Notes under the pieces: generated by a model
Told to the model about the DNA's origin: nothing
The model's database searches: none
What the model saw: the letters and a program-made list of their open reading frames with translations, nothing else
Origin: Natrarchaeobius halalkaliphilus
Lineage (GTDB): Archaea > Halobacteriota > Halobacteria > Halobacteriales > Natrialbaceae
Length of the DNA: 64,000 nucleotides
Assembly: GCF_003841485.1 (NCBI RefSeq)
Contig: NZ_REFY01000005.1
Coordinates: 1 to 64,000, forward strand
Reading direction: 5' to 3'
In this document: positions 17,450 to 27,552 of the stretch, in pieces
How positions within the stretch are numbered: the stretch's first letter is position 1
Layout: every line of letters starts with the position of its first letter
Made by a program: the position numbers and the translations under genes

Positions 17450-18715
17450 ATGATACAAGACATAATGGCCGTATTCGAGGTGCCCGAACTCCTCCAACAG
17501 GTGGTGATCGCCATCGCGATCGGCGGACTGATCGGGATCGAACGGGAGAAGGAATCGACTGATAAGTTCGCCGGGTTGCGGACGCTCGCACTGCTGTGCG
17601 GTGCCGGTCCGGTGATGGTGTACTACGCCCAGATATCGGGCTACACCGCAGCAGTTCTGCTCTATCTCGTTCTCGCTGCGATTTTCGCGTTCACGATCGC
17701 CTACATCCGGTTTACGCTCTCGGGCGACGATATCGGATTGACGACGTCAGTTACGGTGTTTTTCGTTGCTCTCCTCGGCGTTATCGTGGGATACGGTCGC
17801 TTCGTCGAAGCGGCAGCGATCACGATCATCGTCGCGTTCTTGCTCGCGGAGAAAGAACAGATGGTCAGCTTCGTCGACAGTCTCACCTACGACGAGCTAT
17901 CGGATGCGATGAAAGTGGGCGCACTGGTGTTCATCCTCTACCCGATTCTTCCCGCCGAACCGGTCGATCCCTACGGCGTCATTAATCTGCAGGAAGTGCT
18001 GGTCTTCGCGATATTCGTCCTGATGATCGAATTCTCCGCGTACGTCTCGATGCGCGTCTTCGGAGGCTCCAAAGGCCTGCAGGTGACTGGACTCCTCGCT
18101 GGGATGGCGAACTCGTTCGCGACGGCCGCCGTGATGGCCCGGATGGCCAACAAGTCGCGAGAGGCGCTCGAGGCTGCGTCCTCGGGGATAATGCTTTCGG
18201 TAATTTCCATGATCATCCGGAACGTCGGTCTCGCGTCGGTCATCGCGTTCGCCATCTTCTGGACGATCTGGATCCCTGCGCTGGCGATGATCGCGATCAC
18301 CGTCGCGATCGCGTACTACCTGCTCAGGACGAGTGACAGCCACGACGACATCGACGTCGACATCGACTCGCCGTTTTCGTTCACGTCGGCGGCCAAGTTC
18401 TCCGCGATATACGTCGCGATTACGGTCGTCGCGGTCGTCTCCCAGGAGCTTCTCGGTGACGTCGGATTGCTCGCTACGGCGTACACGGGCGGACTCATCT
18501 CCTCCGCTGCGGTCGCCGTTTCCGCTGCGACCGTCTACAACTCCGGTGCAGCGAGCGTCGAGGCGGCCGGCGGGATGGTGATGCTCGGGATCATGGCCAG
18601 CCTCTCTTCGAAGATCGTCCTGGTCGAGATCATCAACGGACAGATGCGAAAGAAGGCGATGCTGCCGATGGCCTTCACCGGCGTGGTCGGTCTGGCGGTT
18701 TATTTCCTGGTCTGA
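17450..18715 (+). CDS. MgtC/SapB-like membrane protein with DUF4010 domain
   Basis: A 421-residue integral membrane protein. Residues ~10-135 are the MgtC/SapB domain with the motif IGGLIGIEREK and LRTLALL; the rest is the DUF4010-type domain with at least six further helices (GLQVTGLLAGMANSFATAAVMARM; ISSAAVAVSAATVY). The function of this fused family is not established; MgtC relatives are tied to magnesium and acid stress. A second ATG five codons downstream is possible. It is flanked by catabolic genes but has no obvious connection to them. Confidence 0.88.
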   Translation: MIQDIMAVFEVPELLQQVVIAIAIGGLIGIEREKESTDKFAGLRTLALLCGAGPVMVYYAQISGYTAAVLLYLVLAAIFAFTIAYIRFTLSGDDIGLTTSVTVFFVALLGVIVGYGRFVEAAAITIIVAFLLAEKEQMVSFVDSLTYDELSDAMKVGALVFILYPILPAEPVDPYGVINLQEVLVFAIFVLMIEFSAYVSMRVFGGSKGLQVTGLLAGMANSFATAAVMARMANKSREALEAASSGIMLSVISMIIRNVGLASVIAFAIFWTIWIPALAMIAITVAIAYYLLRTSDSHDDIDVDIDSPFSFTSAAKFSAIYVAITVVAVVSQELLGDVGLLATAYTGGLISSAAVAVSAATVYNSGAASVEAAGGMVMLGIMASLSSKIVLVEIINGQMRKKAMLPMAFTGVVGLAVYFLV

Positions 18716-18792
18716 CCCTGCGGCCGAAGTCGTTTCGGCTCGGTCGCCGCAATCGTGATCGTTTTCACCCGCGACGATAGTGTGTGAGTCGT

Positions 18793-19863
18793 ATGAAGAC
18801 CGCACGCTATCATGGCCCACACGATATTCGTCTCGAGGAGACGGCTCCGCCGGACGTTGGACCGCAAGACGTTCGTCTCGAGGTCGATTCGTGTGGGATT
18901 TGTGGGACGGATCTCCACGAGTACAGGGACGGTCCGATCTTCGTTCCCGACGAACCCCATCCTGTGACCGGCGTCACTGCACCGATCGTCCTCGGCCACG
19001 AGTTCTCCGGCGTCGTCTCCGAGACCGGCACTGACGTCTCGCGGATCTCCCGGGGCGACCGCGTCGTCGTCCACCCGAACGTTCCCTGTCTCGACTGTCA
19101 CTACTGCGAGGAGGGGACGTACCGCCGCTGTAACGCTTCCGTCGCGATCGGTTTGCAGACCGAGACTGGCGGATTTGCAGAGCAGGCGGTCGTATCCGAA
19201 CGGCAGATCCACCGGCTCCCGGACGCCGTCTCGCTGTCCGCGGGAGCGCTCGTCGAGCCGCTCGCCGTCGGCCTACACGCCGTTCGTCGGTCGGACCTTC
19301 GGACGGGCGATACCGCTGCCGTCTTCGGTGCGGGTCCCGTCGGTCTCGCGGTCGCGTGGGCCGCCGCGAACGCCGGTGCAAAGCGCGTGTTCGTCTCGGA
19401 ACCGGCCACGGTCCGACGGCGATGCGCCCTCGAGGTCGGTGCCGACACTGTCGCCGATCCGGTCGAGACGGATCCGGTCGACGTGATTCGATCCGGGACG
19501 ATCGACGGCGTCGACGTCGCGTTCGAGTTCGCCGGCCGCGAGGAGACGATCGACGACGCGATCCGGTCGACGAAACGCGGCGGAACGATCGTCGTCGGGA
19601 GCGTCTGGAATCGACAGCCCGGCGTCGACCTCAACGAGGTGGTCGGCGCGGAACGGGAACTCCGTGGAACGAACTGTTATGGGTTCCCGCCGCGTTCGTT
19701 CAGAACGGAGTTCGACGCGGTGATCAACTCGCTCGCGAACGGCGACGTCGATCCCGACACGTTCATCACCGAACGCATCGCCCTCGAGAGCGTCGTCGAC
19801 GCGGGTTTCGAACGACTGCTCGAACAGGGGACCGACCACGTAAAGATCCTCGTCGAGCCCTGA
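18793..19863 (+). CDS. Zinc-dependent medium-chain alcohol dehydrogenase
   Basis: A 356-residue zinc dehydrogenase of the sorbitol/butanediol/threonine dehydrogenase group. Catalytic zinc ligands are C37 (GICGTD), H69 and E70 (GHEF); structural zinc cysteines are C99, C102, C105 and C113. The NAD-binding motif is GAGPVG. Substrates of the group are polyols, acetoin or sugar acids; in this island a polyol or keto-sugar-acid oxidoreduction is likely. A GTG three codons upstream (18784) is an alternative start. The next Gfo/Idh/MocA gene follows 28 bases downstream, so the two are probably one transcript. Confidence 0.92.
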   Translation: MKTARYHGPHDIRLEETAPPDVGPQDVRLEVDSCGICGTDLHEYRDGPIFVPDEPHPVTGVTAPIVLGHEFSGVVSETGTDVSRISRGDRVVVHPNVPCLDCHYCEEGTYRRCNASVAIGLQTETGGFAEQAVVSERQIHRLPDAVSLSAGALVEPLAVGLHAVRRSDLRTGDTAAVFGAGPVGLAVAWAAANAGAKRVFVSEPATVRRRCALEVGADTVADPVETDPVDVIRSGTIDGVDVAFEFAGREETIDDAIRSTKRGGTIVVGSVWNRQPGVDLNEVVGAERELRGTNCYGFPPRSFRTEFDAVINSLANGDVDPDTFITERIALESVVDAGFERLLEQGTDHVKILVEP

Positions 19864-19891
19864 ACGAAACGTGCCGAGACGATAGTGACTT

Positions 19892-20992
19892 ATGACACTC
19901 AAGATTGGCTTTCTCGGGTACGGAATGATGGCCCGGGCACACGCACACGCGTTGAATCGATTACCGCTGTTCTTTCCGGAAGCGCCGGAGACCGACCGAA
20001 CGATCATCGCCGGCCGTGATCCGGACGGCGTCTCGAACGCCGCCGACCGACTTGGCTTCGACCGATCGACGACGGACTGGCGGGAGGTCGTCCCTGCGGT
20101 CGACGTCCTCTACGTCCTGACGCCGCCGACCGTCCACCGCGAACCGACGGTCGAAGCGCTCGAGTCGGGCGTCCACGTCCTCTGTGAGAAACCGCTTTCG
20201 ACGTCCGTCTCCGCCGGCGAGCGAATGGTCGAGACGGCTGCCGACTCGGACGCCGTCGTCGGCTGTGGTTTCAACTACCGGTTCCTCCCGGCGATTCAGC
20301 TATTGAAACAATTCGTCGAAGAGGGTGAACTGGGGACCATCCGCCACGTCCGGGGCCAATTCCTCCAGAACTGGCAGGCGGACGCGACCGACGCCTGGAC
20401 GTGGAGAAACGACGCCGAGATCGCCGGTGCGGGACGGGTCGCTGACGCTGGCTCACACTCCTTCGATCTCGCCCGGTGGCTCGTCGGGCCGATCGATTCC
20501 GTCAGCGGTCAGCTTACGACGACGATCGATAACCGGCCGGTCGACGGAACGGACGAGCGACGGACGGTGAGCACCGACGACGCCTACGGCGTTCTCGCCC
20601 GGTTCGACTCGGGCGCTCGAGCGATCTTCGACGGCTCGCGGGTCGCGACGGGCCACACGAACACGAACACCATCGAACTCGTTGGCTCGAGGGGAACGGC
20701 CCGGTTCCACTGTGAACGGCTCAACGAACTCGAGGTGTGTCTCGAGGGCGACCGTGGCTTCCGGACGATCAGCGTGACCGATCCGGAGGATCCGTACGTC
20801 GATCGATGGTGGCCCCCCGGACACGGTCTGGGCTGGGAGCACTCGGTGGTTCACGAGAACTACGAGTTCCTGAGCGCGATTCGCGACGACGGGACGTTCG
20901 AACCCGATTTCGAGACCGGCCTCGCGGTGGCTCGGATCGTCGACGCGGTTCGACGAAGCGACGAAACCGGTCGTCGGGTCGCGATTCGATAG
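19892..20992 (+). CDS. Gfo/Idh/MocA-family dehydrogenase (inositol-dehydrogenase-like)
   Basis: A 366-residue oxidoreductase with the Rossmann motif GYGMMARAH, LTPPTVHRE, the catalytic Lys in CEKPLS, and GRVADAGSHSFDLARWL, the D-x-G-x-H-xx-D arrangement seen in inositol dehydrogenases (IolG, IolX, IolW). It should oxidise a cyclitol or sugar with NAD(P)+. It follows the zinc dehydrogenase at 28 bases. Having two Gfo/Idh/MocA enzymes in one island suggests either two epimeric substrates or an oxidation-reduction epimerisation pair. Confidence 0.92.
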   Translation: MTLKIGFLGYGMMARAHAHALNRLPLFFPEAPETDRTIIAGRDPDGVSNAADRLGFDRSTTDWREVVPAVDVLYVLTPPTVHREPTVEALESGVHVLCEKPLSTSVSAGERMVETAADSDAVVGCGFNYRFLPAIQLLKQFVEEGELGTIRHVRGQFLQNWQADATDAWTWRNDAEIAGAGRVADAGSHSFDLARWLVGPIDSVSGQLTTTIDNRPVDGTDERRTVSTDDAYGVLARFDSGARAIFDGSRVATGHTNTNTIELVGSRGTARFHCERLNELEVCLEGDRGFRTISVTDPEDPYVDRWWPPGHGLGWEHSVVHENYEFLSAIRDDGTFEPDFETGLAVARIVDAVRRSDETGRRVAIR

Positions 20993-21102
20993 TTCGGGAC
21001 CGAAACGATTCGACCGTCCGCAACGCGGTCGCTCGGCGGTCGGCTAATTCGTTCGACCTCTCGACCCGTCGCAAAAAGAGTGCGCTGAAATCGATTTCCG
21101 GA

Positions 21103-21918
21103 CTACCGTCGGTCCGTTAGCGAGCGACGTGACGCCTGCCATCGGTCGAAGTTCTGTTTCGCGTGGACCAGCGGTCGCTCGGTTTCGTTTTCGATCTCGA
21201 TCGTGACGTGTCCGTCGTATCCGACGTCTTCTAGGGTACGGACGACTGCGTCGAAGTCGATCTCGCCCTCGCCCAGGTCGGTAAAGGCGCGGAAGTAGTT
21301 GATGACGTTGTCGAGATGGAACTCCCCCGACGTGAGCGCGTCGGTGTGGACTCCGAAGTCGGCCGACGGGGCCACGTCCTTGACGTGAACGTAGGCGATG
21401 TCGTCGGCAAATCGCTCGATTCCAGAGAGCGGATCCGCGTAGGGATAGTAGTGGGCGGTGTCGTACAGCAGCTCGAGCGAGTCCGGTCCCCTGGCGAGCC
21501 AGTCTTCGATCTCGTCGGGTTGTTCGACGTGAGTCGCGCCGTGGTGGTGAAGTGCCGGCGTGAGCCCGGCGTCAGTGGCCGCCTCACAGAACGTCTCGAG
21601 CCAGCCGGCGAACGTCTCGTCGTCGGTTCCGCCGCGCTGTGGCGGAAGGAGCCCGTAGTACTCCGCTCCCATCTCGGCAACGGTCGCGGCGTCGTCAGCG
21701 AACCCCTCGACGTCCTCGTCGGACTCGAACCAGCCACTCATCACGCAGTAGAGCTCGAGGTCGTGTTCTTCCAGGCACGCGCTCACGTGCTCCGGCCCGG
21801 CAGCACGTACCTTCTCGAGGCCAATCTCGACGCCGTCGTACCGACACGCACCGATGTCGGCGATACCGTCCGCCAGCGATTCGTCGTCGTAGAGGATCGT
21901 CGTGTATCCGATACCCAT
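21103..21918 (-). CDS. Sugar phosphate isomerase/epimerase-fold protein (IolE/IolO/IolI-like)
   Basis: A 271-residue TIM-barrel protein of the xylose-isomerase-like family. Strand-end metal residues are visible in YDGVEIGLE, PALHHHGATHVE, LLYDTAHYYPY, YVHVKDVAP and VTIEIENE. Family members in inositol pathways are IolE (inosose dehydratase), IolI/IolH and the Thermotoga epimerase IolO. The ATG at 21918 is used, since the reading frame continues upstream without conserved sequence. It is divergent from the luciferase-like gene, with the 122 bases between carrying both promoters. Confidence 0.86.
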   Translation of the reverse strand: MGIGYTTILYDDESLADGIADIGACRYDGVEIGLEKVRAAGPEHVSACLEEHDLELYCVMSGWFESDEDVEGFADDAATVAEMGAEYYGLLPPQRGGTDDETFAGWLETFCEAATDAGLTPALHHHGATHVEQPDEIEDWLARGPDSLELLYDTAHYYPYADPLSGIERFADDIAYVHVKDVAPSADFGVHTDALTSGEFHLDNVINYFRAFTDLGEGEIDFDAVVRTLEDVGYDGHVTIEIENETERPLVHAKQNFDRWQASRRSLTDRR

Positions 21919-22040
21919 GACGGACCCTTCCGAGTACGATGTGATATATGTTGGGGAGTCTCGCCAACGTCCTCCGGACCGACGACGGATCCGAGAGACG
22001 ACAACGATTTTAACCGCTCCGTCGCAAGTAGGCACATAGC

Positions 22041-23051
22041 ATGGTCAGCATAGACTACATGGCTCACCAGGAGCAGTACGATCCGAACGAGCTCCTCGAG
22101 TACTCCTCGCTCGCCGAAGACGCCGGCTACGACTTCGTCTGGACTTCAGATCACTTCCACCCGTGGTTCCACACCGACGCCGAAGCCGGCTTCGCGTGGT
22201 CGTGGCTCGGAGCTGCCTGTGAACGCCTCGATATCCCGATCGGGACCTGCGTCTCCCCGGCGACCGGCCACTATCACCCCGGTATCATCGCCCAGGCGTT
22301 CGCGACGCTTCAGTCGATGCACGACGAGCGTGTCGTCCTCGGTCTGAGCACCGGCGAAGCGATGAACGAGACTCCGCTGGGCTTCGACTGGCCGGAGTAC
22401 CCCGAACGACGCGACCGACTCGAGGAGTCACTCAGGATCATCCGCGCGCTGTGGGGTGACGAGCAGTGGGTCGACAGCGAGCTGATCGGTGAGGACGGAT
22501 TCGTCACGTACGACGGCGATCGATTCGAACTGAACGAGGCGAAGCTCTACACGAACCCCGAACGCTCCCCGGAAATCCACATCGCGGCCAACGGTCCGAG
22601 CACCGCCCGTCTGGCGGCCCGGTACGCCGACGGATTCATCACGGTCAAGAAAGGCGAGGAGTACACGGATCGGCTCTACCCTGCGATCCGTCGATATGCC
22701 GAGGAGGAAGGCAACGATCCCGACGCCATCGAGACCACGCTACTCGTCATCGCGTCGTACGATCCCGACTACGAGGCGGCCCTCGAGGCCACGCGGCCGT
22801 GGTGGGCGACGACCCAGAACGTCTTCGACCGCGCGATGGCGAACCCGATGCGAATCGAACGGGAAGGTGAGAAGGCGACGCGCGAGCAGGTCGAAGAGAA
22901 GTTTCTCATCGCTGATGAACCCGAGACCATCGCGGCCCAGCTCGAGGAGTACGCGGAGATGGGATTCGACCGCATCGCCATCGGAAACACCAGTCCGGAT
23001 CCGGCGGCGCTGTTCGACGTGATGGGTGACGACGTTATTCCGTCGCTCTGA
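22041..23051 (+). CDS. Luciferase-like F420-dependent oxidoreductase (F420-glucose-6-phosphate dehydrogenase type)
   Basis: A 336-residue TIM-barrel flavin/F420 oxidoreductase. The sequence follows the F420-dependent glucose-6-phosphate dehydrogenase group: FVWTSDHFHPW near residues 31-41, IGTCVSPATGHYHPGIIAQAF, VLGLSTGEAMNE, and IHIAANGPSTARLAARYADG. In FGD-type enzymes a His/Trp/Glu set near DHFHPW and GEAxNE binds F420 and the C1 hydroxyl of the sugar. Coenzyme F420 occurs in haloarchaea. In this island it may oxidise a sugar or cyclitol hydroxyl using F420. The ThDP enzyme gene follows 53 bases later with its own TATA-like box. Confidence 0.88.
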   Translation: MVSIDYMAHQEQYDPNELLEYSSLAEDAGYDFVWTSDHFHPWFHTDAEAGFAWSWLGAACERLDIPIGTCVSPATGHYHPGIIAQAFATLQSMHDERVVLGLSTGEAMNETPLGFDWPEYPERRDRLEESLRIIRALWGDEQWVDSELIGEDGFVTYDGDRFELNEAKLYTNPERSPEIHIAANGPSTARLAARYADGFITVKKGEEYTDRLYPAIRRYAEEEGNDPDAIETTLLVIASYDPDYEAALEATRPWWATTQNVFDRAMANPMRIEREGEKATREQVEEKFLIADEPETIAAQLEEYAEMGFDRIAIGNTSPDPAALFDVMGDDVIPSL

Positions 23052-23078
23052 TCGACCGACGACGACCGCTCGACCGAA

Positions 23079-23086
23079 TCTTTATG
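23079..23086 (+). promoter_or_regulatory. TATA-like box of the ThDP-enzyme gene
   Basis: TCTTTATG lies 20-33 bases before the two candidate ATGs (23104 and 23116), supporting a start in this place rather than upstream inside the preceding gene. Confidence 0.4.
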
Positions 23087-23103
23087 AGAAGCCGCGCGAA
23101 TTC

Positions 23104-24852
23104 ATGGAACGAGACATGCCTGAACTGACTGGTGGCGAAATCATCGCCAGCTATCTCGAGAAAGAGGGTGTAGAGTATCTCGTCGGGATTCCCGGACACG
23201 GAAGTACGAACCTTCTCGATGCGTTCAACGACTCTTCCGTCGACGTTATTCAACCTCGACACGAACAGGGTGCGACGCATCTAGCGGATGGATACGCCCG
23301 CGCGAGCGGCGATCCGCTCGCCGTTTTCACGTCGATCGGCCCGGGCGCGACGAACACGGTGACGGGCGCGGCGACCGCCTACGTCGACTCGATTCCGATG
23401 GTGATCTTCACGGGCGCGCCACAGACTCACGAGTACGGTCAGGGAATCCTCCAGGAACTCGATCGACAGAAACAGGGCGATTTTCCCAGCGTCATGGAGC
23501 CGGTCACGAAGCGGAGCTTCGTCGTCAGGGACGTCGAGCGGCTCCCTCGGATCCTGCGGCGCGCGTTCCAGATCGCCGTTACGGGACGGCCGGGTCCGGT
23601 CCACGTCGACGTGCCGATGGACGTCCAGGGAGCCTCGGCCGACGTCGAGATCCCCGATCCCGCAGAGACCCGGGCACACAGTCGACCGGGTGGCGATCCG
23701 GGCTCGATCGCGGAGGCGGCGGATCTCCTCGCGGAGGCGGAGAATCCGGTGATCGTTCCCGGTGGCGGCTGTATGATCGCTGAAGCGTGGGACGAGGTAC
23801 AGGACCTCGCGGAACACCTGAAAGTACCCGTTATCCCGACCTTTCAGGCGAAGGGAATTATCCCCGAAGACCACGACCTGTTCGTCGGTTACGCCGGATG
23901 GATCGGCTCGAGTGCGGGTAACGAACTCGCGAGCAACGCGGACGTCGTGCTGGCGATCGGCTGTCGGTTCTCGGACCTGCACACGTCGTCGTTCGAACCC
24001 GGCGTTAGCTTCGATATCCCGCCGAGCAAACTCATCCACGTCGACATCGACAACGAGGAGGTCGGCAAGAACTACCCCGTCGAAGTCGGCGTCCTCGGTG
24101 ACGCAAAGGTGGTCACTCAGCAACTTTACGACGCCGTCTCGGATCGAGTCGATGAGGTCAGCACCGAAAACAACGACTACTACGACGAGATCCAGGAGCT
24201 CTGGACGGAGTGGGAAGCACGCGTCGAAGAGCGTCTTTCAGACGACGTTCCGATGAGCATCTCGCGTGCGCTCGCCGGTCTTCGGGAGGCACTGCCTCGC
24301 GAGGGCATCGTCGTCTCGAGTGCGGGCCAACCACAGGAGACGACCAATCCGCAGTTCCCGGTCTACGAACCACGAACGAACATCTCCTGTGGCGGCTTCT
24401 CGACGATGGGATTCGGCGTCTCGGCCGCCATCGGCGCGAAGCTGGCACAACCCGACAAACCGGTCGTCGACATCGAAGGCGACGGGAGCTTCCTGATGAG
24501 CAATCAGGAGGTCGCGTGCGCGGTCGAACACGACATCGACGTGACGTGGCTCGTCCTCAACAACCACGGCTGGAAATCGATTCGGAACCTCCAGGTCGAC
24601 AAGTACGGCTGGGAGCGCGTGCTCAACACGCCGTTCGACGAGGAGAAAAACGTCGACTACGTGAAGATGGCCGAGTCGTTCAACGTCGGCTTCGTCGACC
24701 GCGTCGTCAAACCCGAAAACGTCGTCGAGACGATGGAGCGTGCACTCGAGTACGACGGCCCCGCACTCGTCGAAGTCATCGTGGAGCCGGATAATCCCGA
24801 TTCCGGAGCGATCATCACGGGCGAGTGGGACCTGGCTGACCTCGAGAAGTAG
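23104..24852 (+). CDS. Thiamine-diphosphate enzyme, acetolactate synthase / IolD-like
   Basis: A 582-residue ThDP-dependent enzyme. The cofactor-activating glutamate is E54 in [15 protein letters not shown]; the ThDP/Mg motif runs from GDGSFLM (about 459) to LNNHGW. The middle domain has [10 protein letters not shown]. It is acetolactate-synthase-like overall, but features such as [20 protein letters not shown] and [10 protein letters not shown] parallel the cyclohexanedione hydrolase IolD (FATSS, NNSGFGCINNLQ, NVDYAKVAEG). In an island with inositol-type dehydrogenases a C-C hydrolase or carboligase on a cyclitol derivative is plausible. Glyoxylate carboligase and sulfoacetaldehyde acetyltransferase are alternatives. 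No regulatory subunit gene (IlvN) is adjacent, which argues against branched-chain amino acid synthesis. Confidence 0.82.
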   Translation: MERDMPELTGGEIIASYLEKEGVEYLVGIPGHGSTNLLDAFNDSSVDVIQPRHEQGATHLADGYARASGDPLAVFTSIGPGATNTVTGAATAYVDSIPMVIFTGAPQTHEYGQGILQELDRQKQGDFPSVMEPVTKRSFVVRDVERLPRILRRAFQIAVTGRPGPVHVDVPMDVQGASADVEIPDPAETRAHSRPGGDPGSIAEAADLLAEAENPVIVPGGGCMIAEAWDEVQDLAEHLKVPVIPTFQAKGIIPEDHDLFVGYAGWIGSSAGNELASNADVVLAIGCRFSDLHTSSFEPGVSFDIPPSKLIHVDIDNEEVGKNYPVEVGVLGDAKVVTQQLYDAVSDRVDEVSTENNDYYDEIQELWTEWEARVEERLSDDVPMSISRALAGLREALPREGIVVSSAGQPQETTNPQFPVYEPRTNISCGGFSTMGFGVSAAIGAKLAQPDKPVVDIEGDGSFLMSNQEVACAVEHDIDVTWLVLNNHGWKSIRNLQVDKYGWERVLNTPFDEEKNVDYVKMAESFNVGFVDRVVKPENVVETMERALEYDGPALVEVIVEPDNPDSGAIITGEWDLADLEK

Positions 24853-24928
24853 TCGGTCCCCGTCCGACAGTACCGGCCACAACGTTCATCTATCCTCCGT
24901 TTCATATCTCTGTCATAACGTCGTAGCC

Positions 24929-27490
24929 ATGGTGTCATCACTCGCGCGGTTCGTTCCGGACAGCATCACGCAACGCTATCTGGCCAAGTTTGGACTCGTT
25001 CTCGTCGCCGTGTTGGTCGTGACGATCTGTGTCGCGCTATTTTTCTACGCCGACATCTCGGGTGCACTTTCCGAAGACGTCCGAACGGACATGCAACTCA
25101 CCGCGGAGGGGGAAGCCGAGGAGCTGGCGCTCTGGGTCGAGGATCACCGTCAGAAGACCCGCCTTCTCGCCGCTCATCACACGCTGACGACCGGGACTGA
25201 CGACGAGATCGAACGAATGCTCGCGGCCGAACTCGAGGAACATCCGGAGACGACGCAGGGAATCCACTACTTCGAGTACGGCGTCGGCGTCCAGAGCGTG
25301 ACGATCGCCCGGAGCACCGACGACGAGATGGTCGGGACCGACGTTCGGTCGCTGGTCGGCACGGCGAGCGTTCACGTCGAGGACGACGGCGAGATTCGCG
25401 AGCGCGGAATCGGTTACCTCGACGAATCGTTCGAGCCGACCTACACGGACACCTTCGATCGGGACGGGGAGTATCTGGTCGGGTTCTTGAGCCCGGTCTA
25501 CGCCGACGACGAGCCGGTCGGAATGGTGATGATAACGATCGACGTCGGGGACCGCGCGTCCATGTTTCACAACCCGGTCGACGGCGGTTCGACGCAGGTC
25601 ATAGACGAAGGCAGCGATGCGATCCTGTTCGCGGAGGACGACGACGTCGTTCTCGAGCCCTATCGCGAGGGAACCAACGAGTCCGTCCTGACACAGGGCT
25701 TCGACGGGGACGCCGATGGATCCGAGGCGTTTCGCGGCTCGGGAGTGATGGAGTACGATGACACCGACGAGATCGTCTCCTACGCGCCCATCGAGGGCAC
25801 CGACTGGCTGCTCGTCTCACACGCACCACACGCGAACGCCTATGCCCTCGCGGATGACGTCCTCACCTCGTTGCTGGCGCTCGTTACCGTCTCCCTCCTC
25901 GGGTTCGTCCTCGTCGGTGTCCTGATCGGGCGGCCGACCGCGACCGTCCTCGACGATCTCGCTGAACAGGCCAACGCGCTGTCGAACGGGGATCTCGAGG
26001 TCGACATCGAATCCACCGATCGATCCGACGAACTCGGTCGCGTCCAGAACGGATTCGCAGATACGCAGCGGTACCTGCGAACAGTCGCCGGACAGGCCGA
26101 CGCGATCTCACACCAGCACTTCGACGATCCGATTCTCGAACGGGACGTTCCGGGCGGCCTCGGCGTCGCCCTCGAGACCATGCGGACGGACCTCTCCGAG
26201 TTCATCACCGAAATCGAGCGCTCACAGCGCGAGGCACAGGCGGCTCGACGCGAGGCACAGGAACTCGCGGACGGTCTCGAACGTCAGGCAGAGCGCGTCA
26301 GCGAGGCGATGGCGAACGCGGCGGACGGAAACCTCACGGAAGAACTCGACGAAGACATCGACAACGACGCCATGCGCGAGATCGCTCGCTCGTTCAACGA
26401 GATGCTCGACCGCCTCGAGGGGACGATCCTCTCGATTCAGGAACTGGCGGACGAGGTGGATGACGTCAGCGAACGAGTCGCCTCCGGCGTCGACGAGATC
26501 GAACGAGCGAGCGAGGAGGTCGGCGCGTCCGCCGACCGGATTTCGACCGGTGCCGATCGCCAGAAAACCCAACTCCAGGACATCCTGACGGAGATGAACG
26601 ATCTCTCGGCTACGGTCGAGGAGATCGCGTCGACGTCCGATGAGGTGGCTGCGCTCTCGGACCGGGCATCCGAACGAACCGCGGATGCGGCCGGCGGCGC
26701 GAGCGAGATCATCGACGAGATGAATCGTCTCGAAGCCCGCATCGACGGGATCGCAGAACAGATCGTCGTGCTGGACGACGAGGTAGCGGAGATCGACGAA
26801 ATCGTCGGACTCATCGACGAGATCGCAGAACAGACGAACCTGCTCGCGCTGAACGCGTCGATCGAGGCTGCGAGCGCCGGCGAGGCCGGCCACGGGTTTG
26901 CCGTCGTCGCCAGCGAGGTCAAAGCCCTCGCGGAGGAAACCGCCGAAGCGACCCAGCGCGTCGATTCGCTCATCACCGGCGTCCAGCAGTCCACGACCGA
27001 GACCGTCGAGGACGTCACCGAAATGCGAGCGCAGGTCGGTGCCAGCGTCGACGCCGTCGAAACCAGCCTCGAGGCGATCGACGACGTCACGGATCAGGTC
27101 GAAGCGGTCAACGACGGGATTCACGAGATCGACCGGGCGACGGACGAGCAGGCACGAGCCAATCAGCAGGTGGTCACGATGGCCGACGAGGTAACGGACG
27201 TCAGCGAACGGACCAGCGCGGAGGTCGAACGCGTGGCCGCGGCGACCGTCGAACAGACGACCGCGGTCTCGGAGCTTTCGTCGGGTGCCCGTTCGCTCGC
27301 GGATTCGGCCGAGCGACTGACCGACTCCCTCGACGTCTTCGCAGTGGACGGAACGTCGACCTCAGATCGTGAATCGAACGCCGGCGACGTCGTTCTCTCC
27401 AGTAACGGCTCACGGGAGACTCACCCGGACAGTGATGCGGAACCGATCGAGTCCGAGACGGATCCGGCACTCTCCGACGACGCGTCATAA
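24929..27490 (+). CDS. Methyl-accepting chemotaxis transducer (halobacterial Htr type)
   Basis: An 853-residue membrane transducer. A first helix at ~17-40 and a second at ~311-333 bracket an extracellular dCache-like sensor of about 270 residues. A HAMP region follows ([21 protein letters not shown]), then a long coiled coil with the signalling tip [20 protein letters not shown] around 628-647 and [13 protein letters not shown]. It would detect an external small molecule, or a binding-protein complex, and signal through CheA/CheW to the archaellum. It sits between the ThDP enzyme and the IolM-like dehydrogenase, which suggests taxis toward the island's substrate. The ATG at 24929 begins at the first helix. 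Confidence 0.95.
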   Translation: MVSSLARFVPDSITQRYLAKFGLVLVAVLVVTICVALFFYADISGALSEDVRTDMQLTAEGEAEELALWVEDHRQKTRLLAAHHTLTTGTDDEIERMLAAELEEHPETTQGIHYFEYGVGVQSVTIARSTDDEMVGTDVRSLVGTASVHVEDDGEIRERGIGYLDESFEPTYTDTFDRDGEYLVGFLSPVYADDEPVGMVMITIDVGDRASMFHNPVDGGSTQVIDEGSDAILFAEDDDVVLEPYREGTNESVLTQGFDGDADGSEAFRGSGVMEYDDTDEIVSYAPIEGTDWLLVSHAPHANAYALADDVLTSLLALVTVSLLGFVLVGVLIGRPTATVLDDLAEQANALSNGDLEVDIESTDRSDELGRVQNGFADTQRYLRTVAGQADAISHQHFDDPILERDVPGGLGVALETMRTDLSEFITEIERSQREAQAARREAQELADGLERQAERVSEAMANAADGNLTEELDEDIDNDAMREIARSFNEMLDRLEGTILSIQELADEVDDVSERVASGVDEIERASEEVGASADRISTGADRQKTQLQDILTEMNDLSATVEEIASTSDEVAALSDRASERTADAAGGASEIIDEMNRLEARIDGIAEQIVVLDDEVAEIDEIVGLIDEIAEQTNLLALNASIEAASAGEAGHGFAVVASEVKALAEETAEATQRVDSLITGVQQSTTETVEDVTEMRAQVGASVDAVETSLEAIDDVTDQVEAVNDGIHEIDRATDEQARANQQVVTMADEVTDVSERTSAEVERVAAATVEQTTAVSELSSGARSLADSAERLTDSLDVFAVDGTSTSDRESNAGDVVLSSNGSRETHPDSDAEPIESETDPALSDDAS

Positions 27491-27552
27491 CCGGCGGAAA
27501 ATCGATCGGTTGGATGACGGGCGCGACACCGTGTCGACACCGACGTTCGTTA

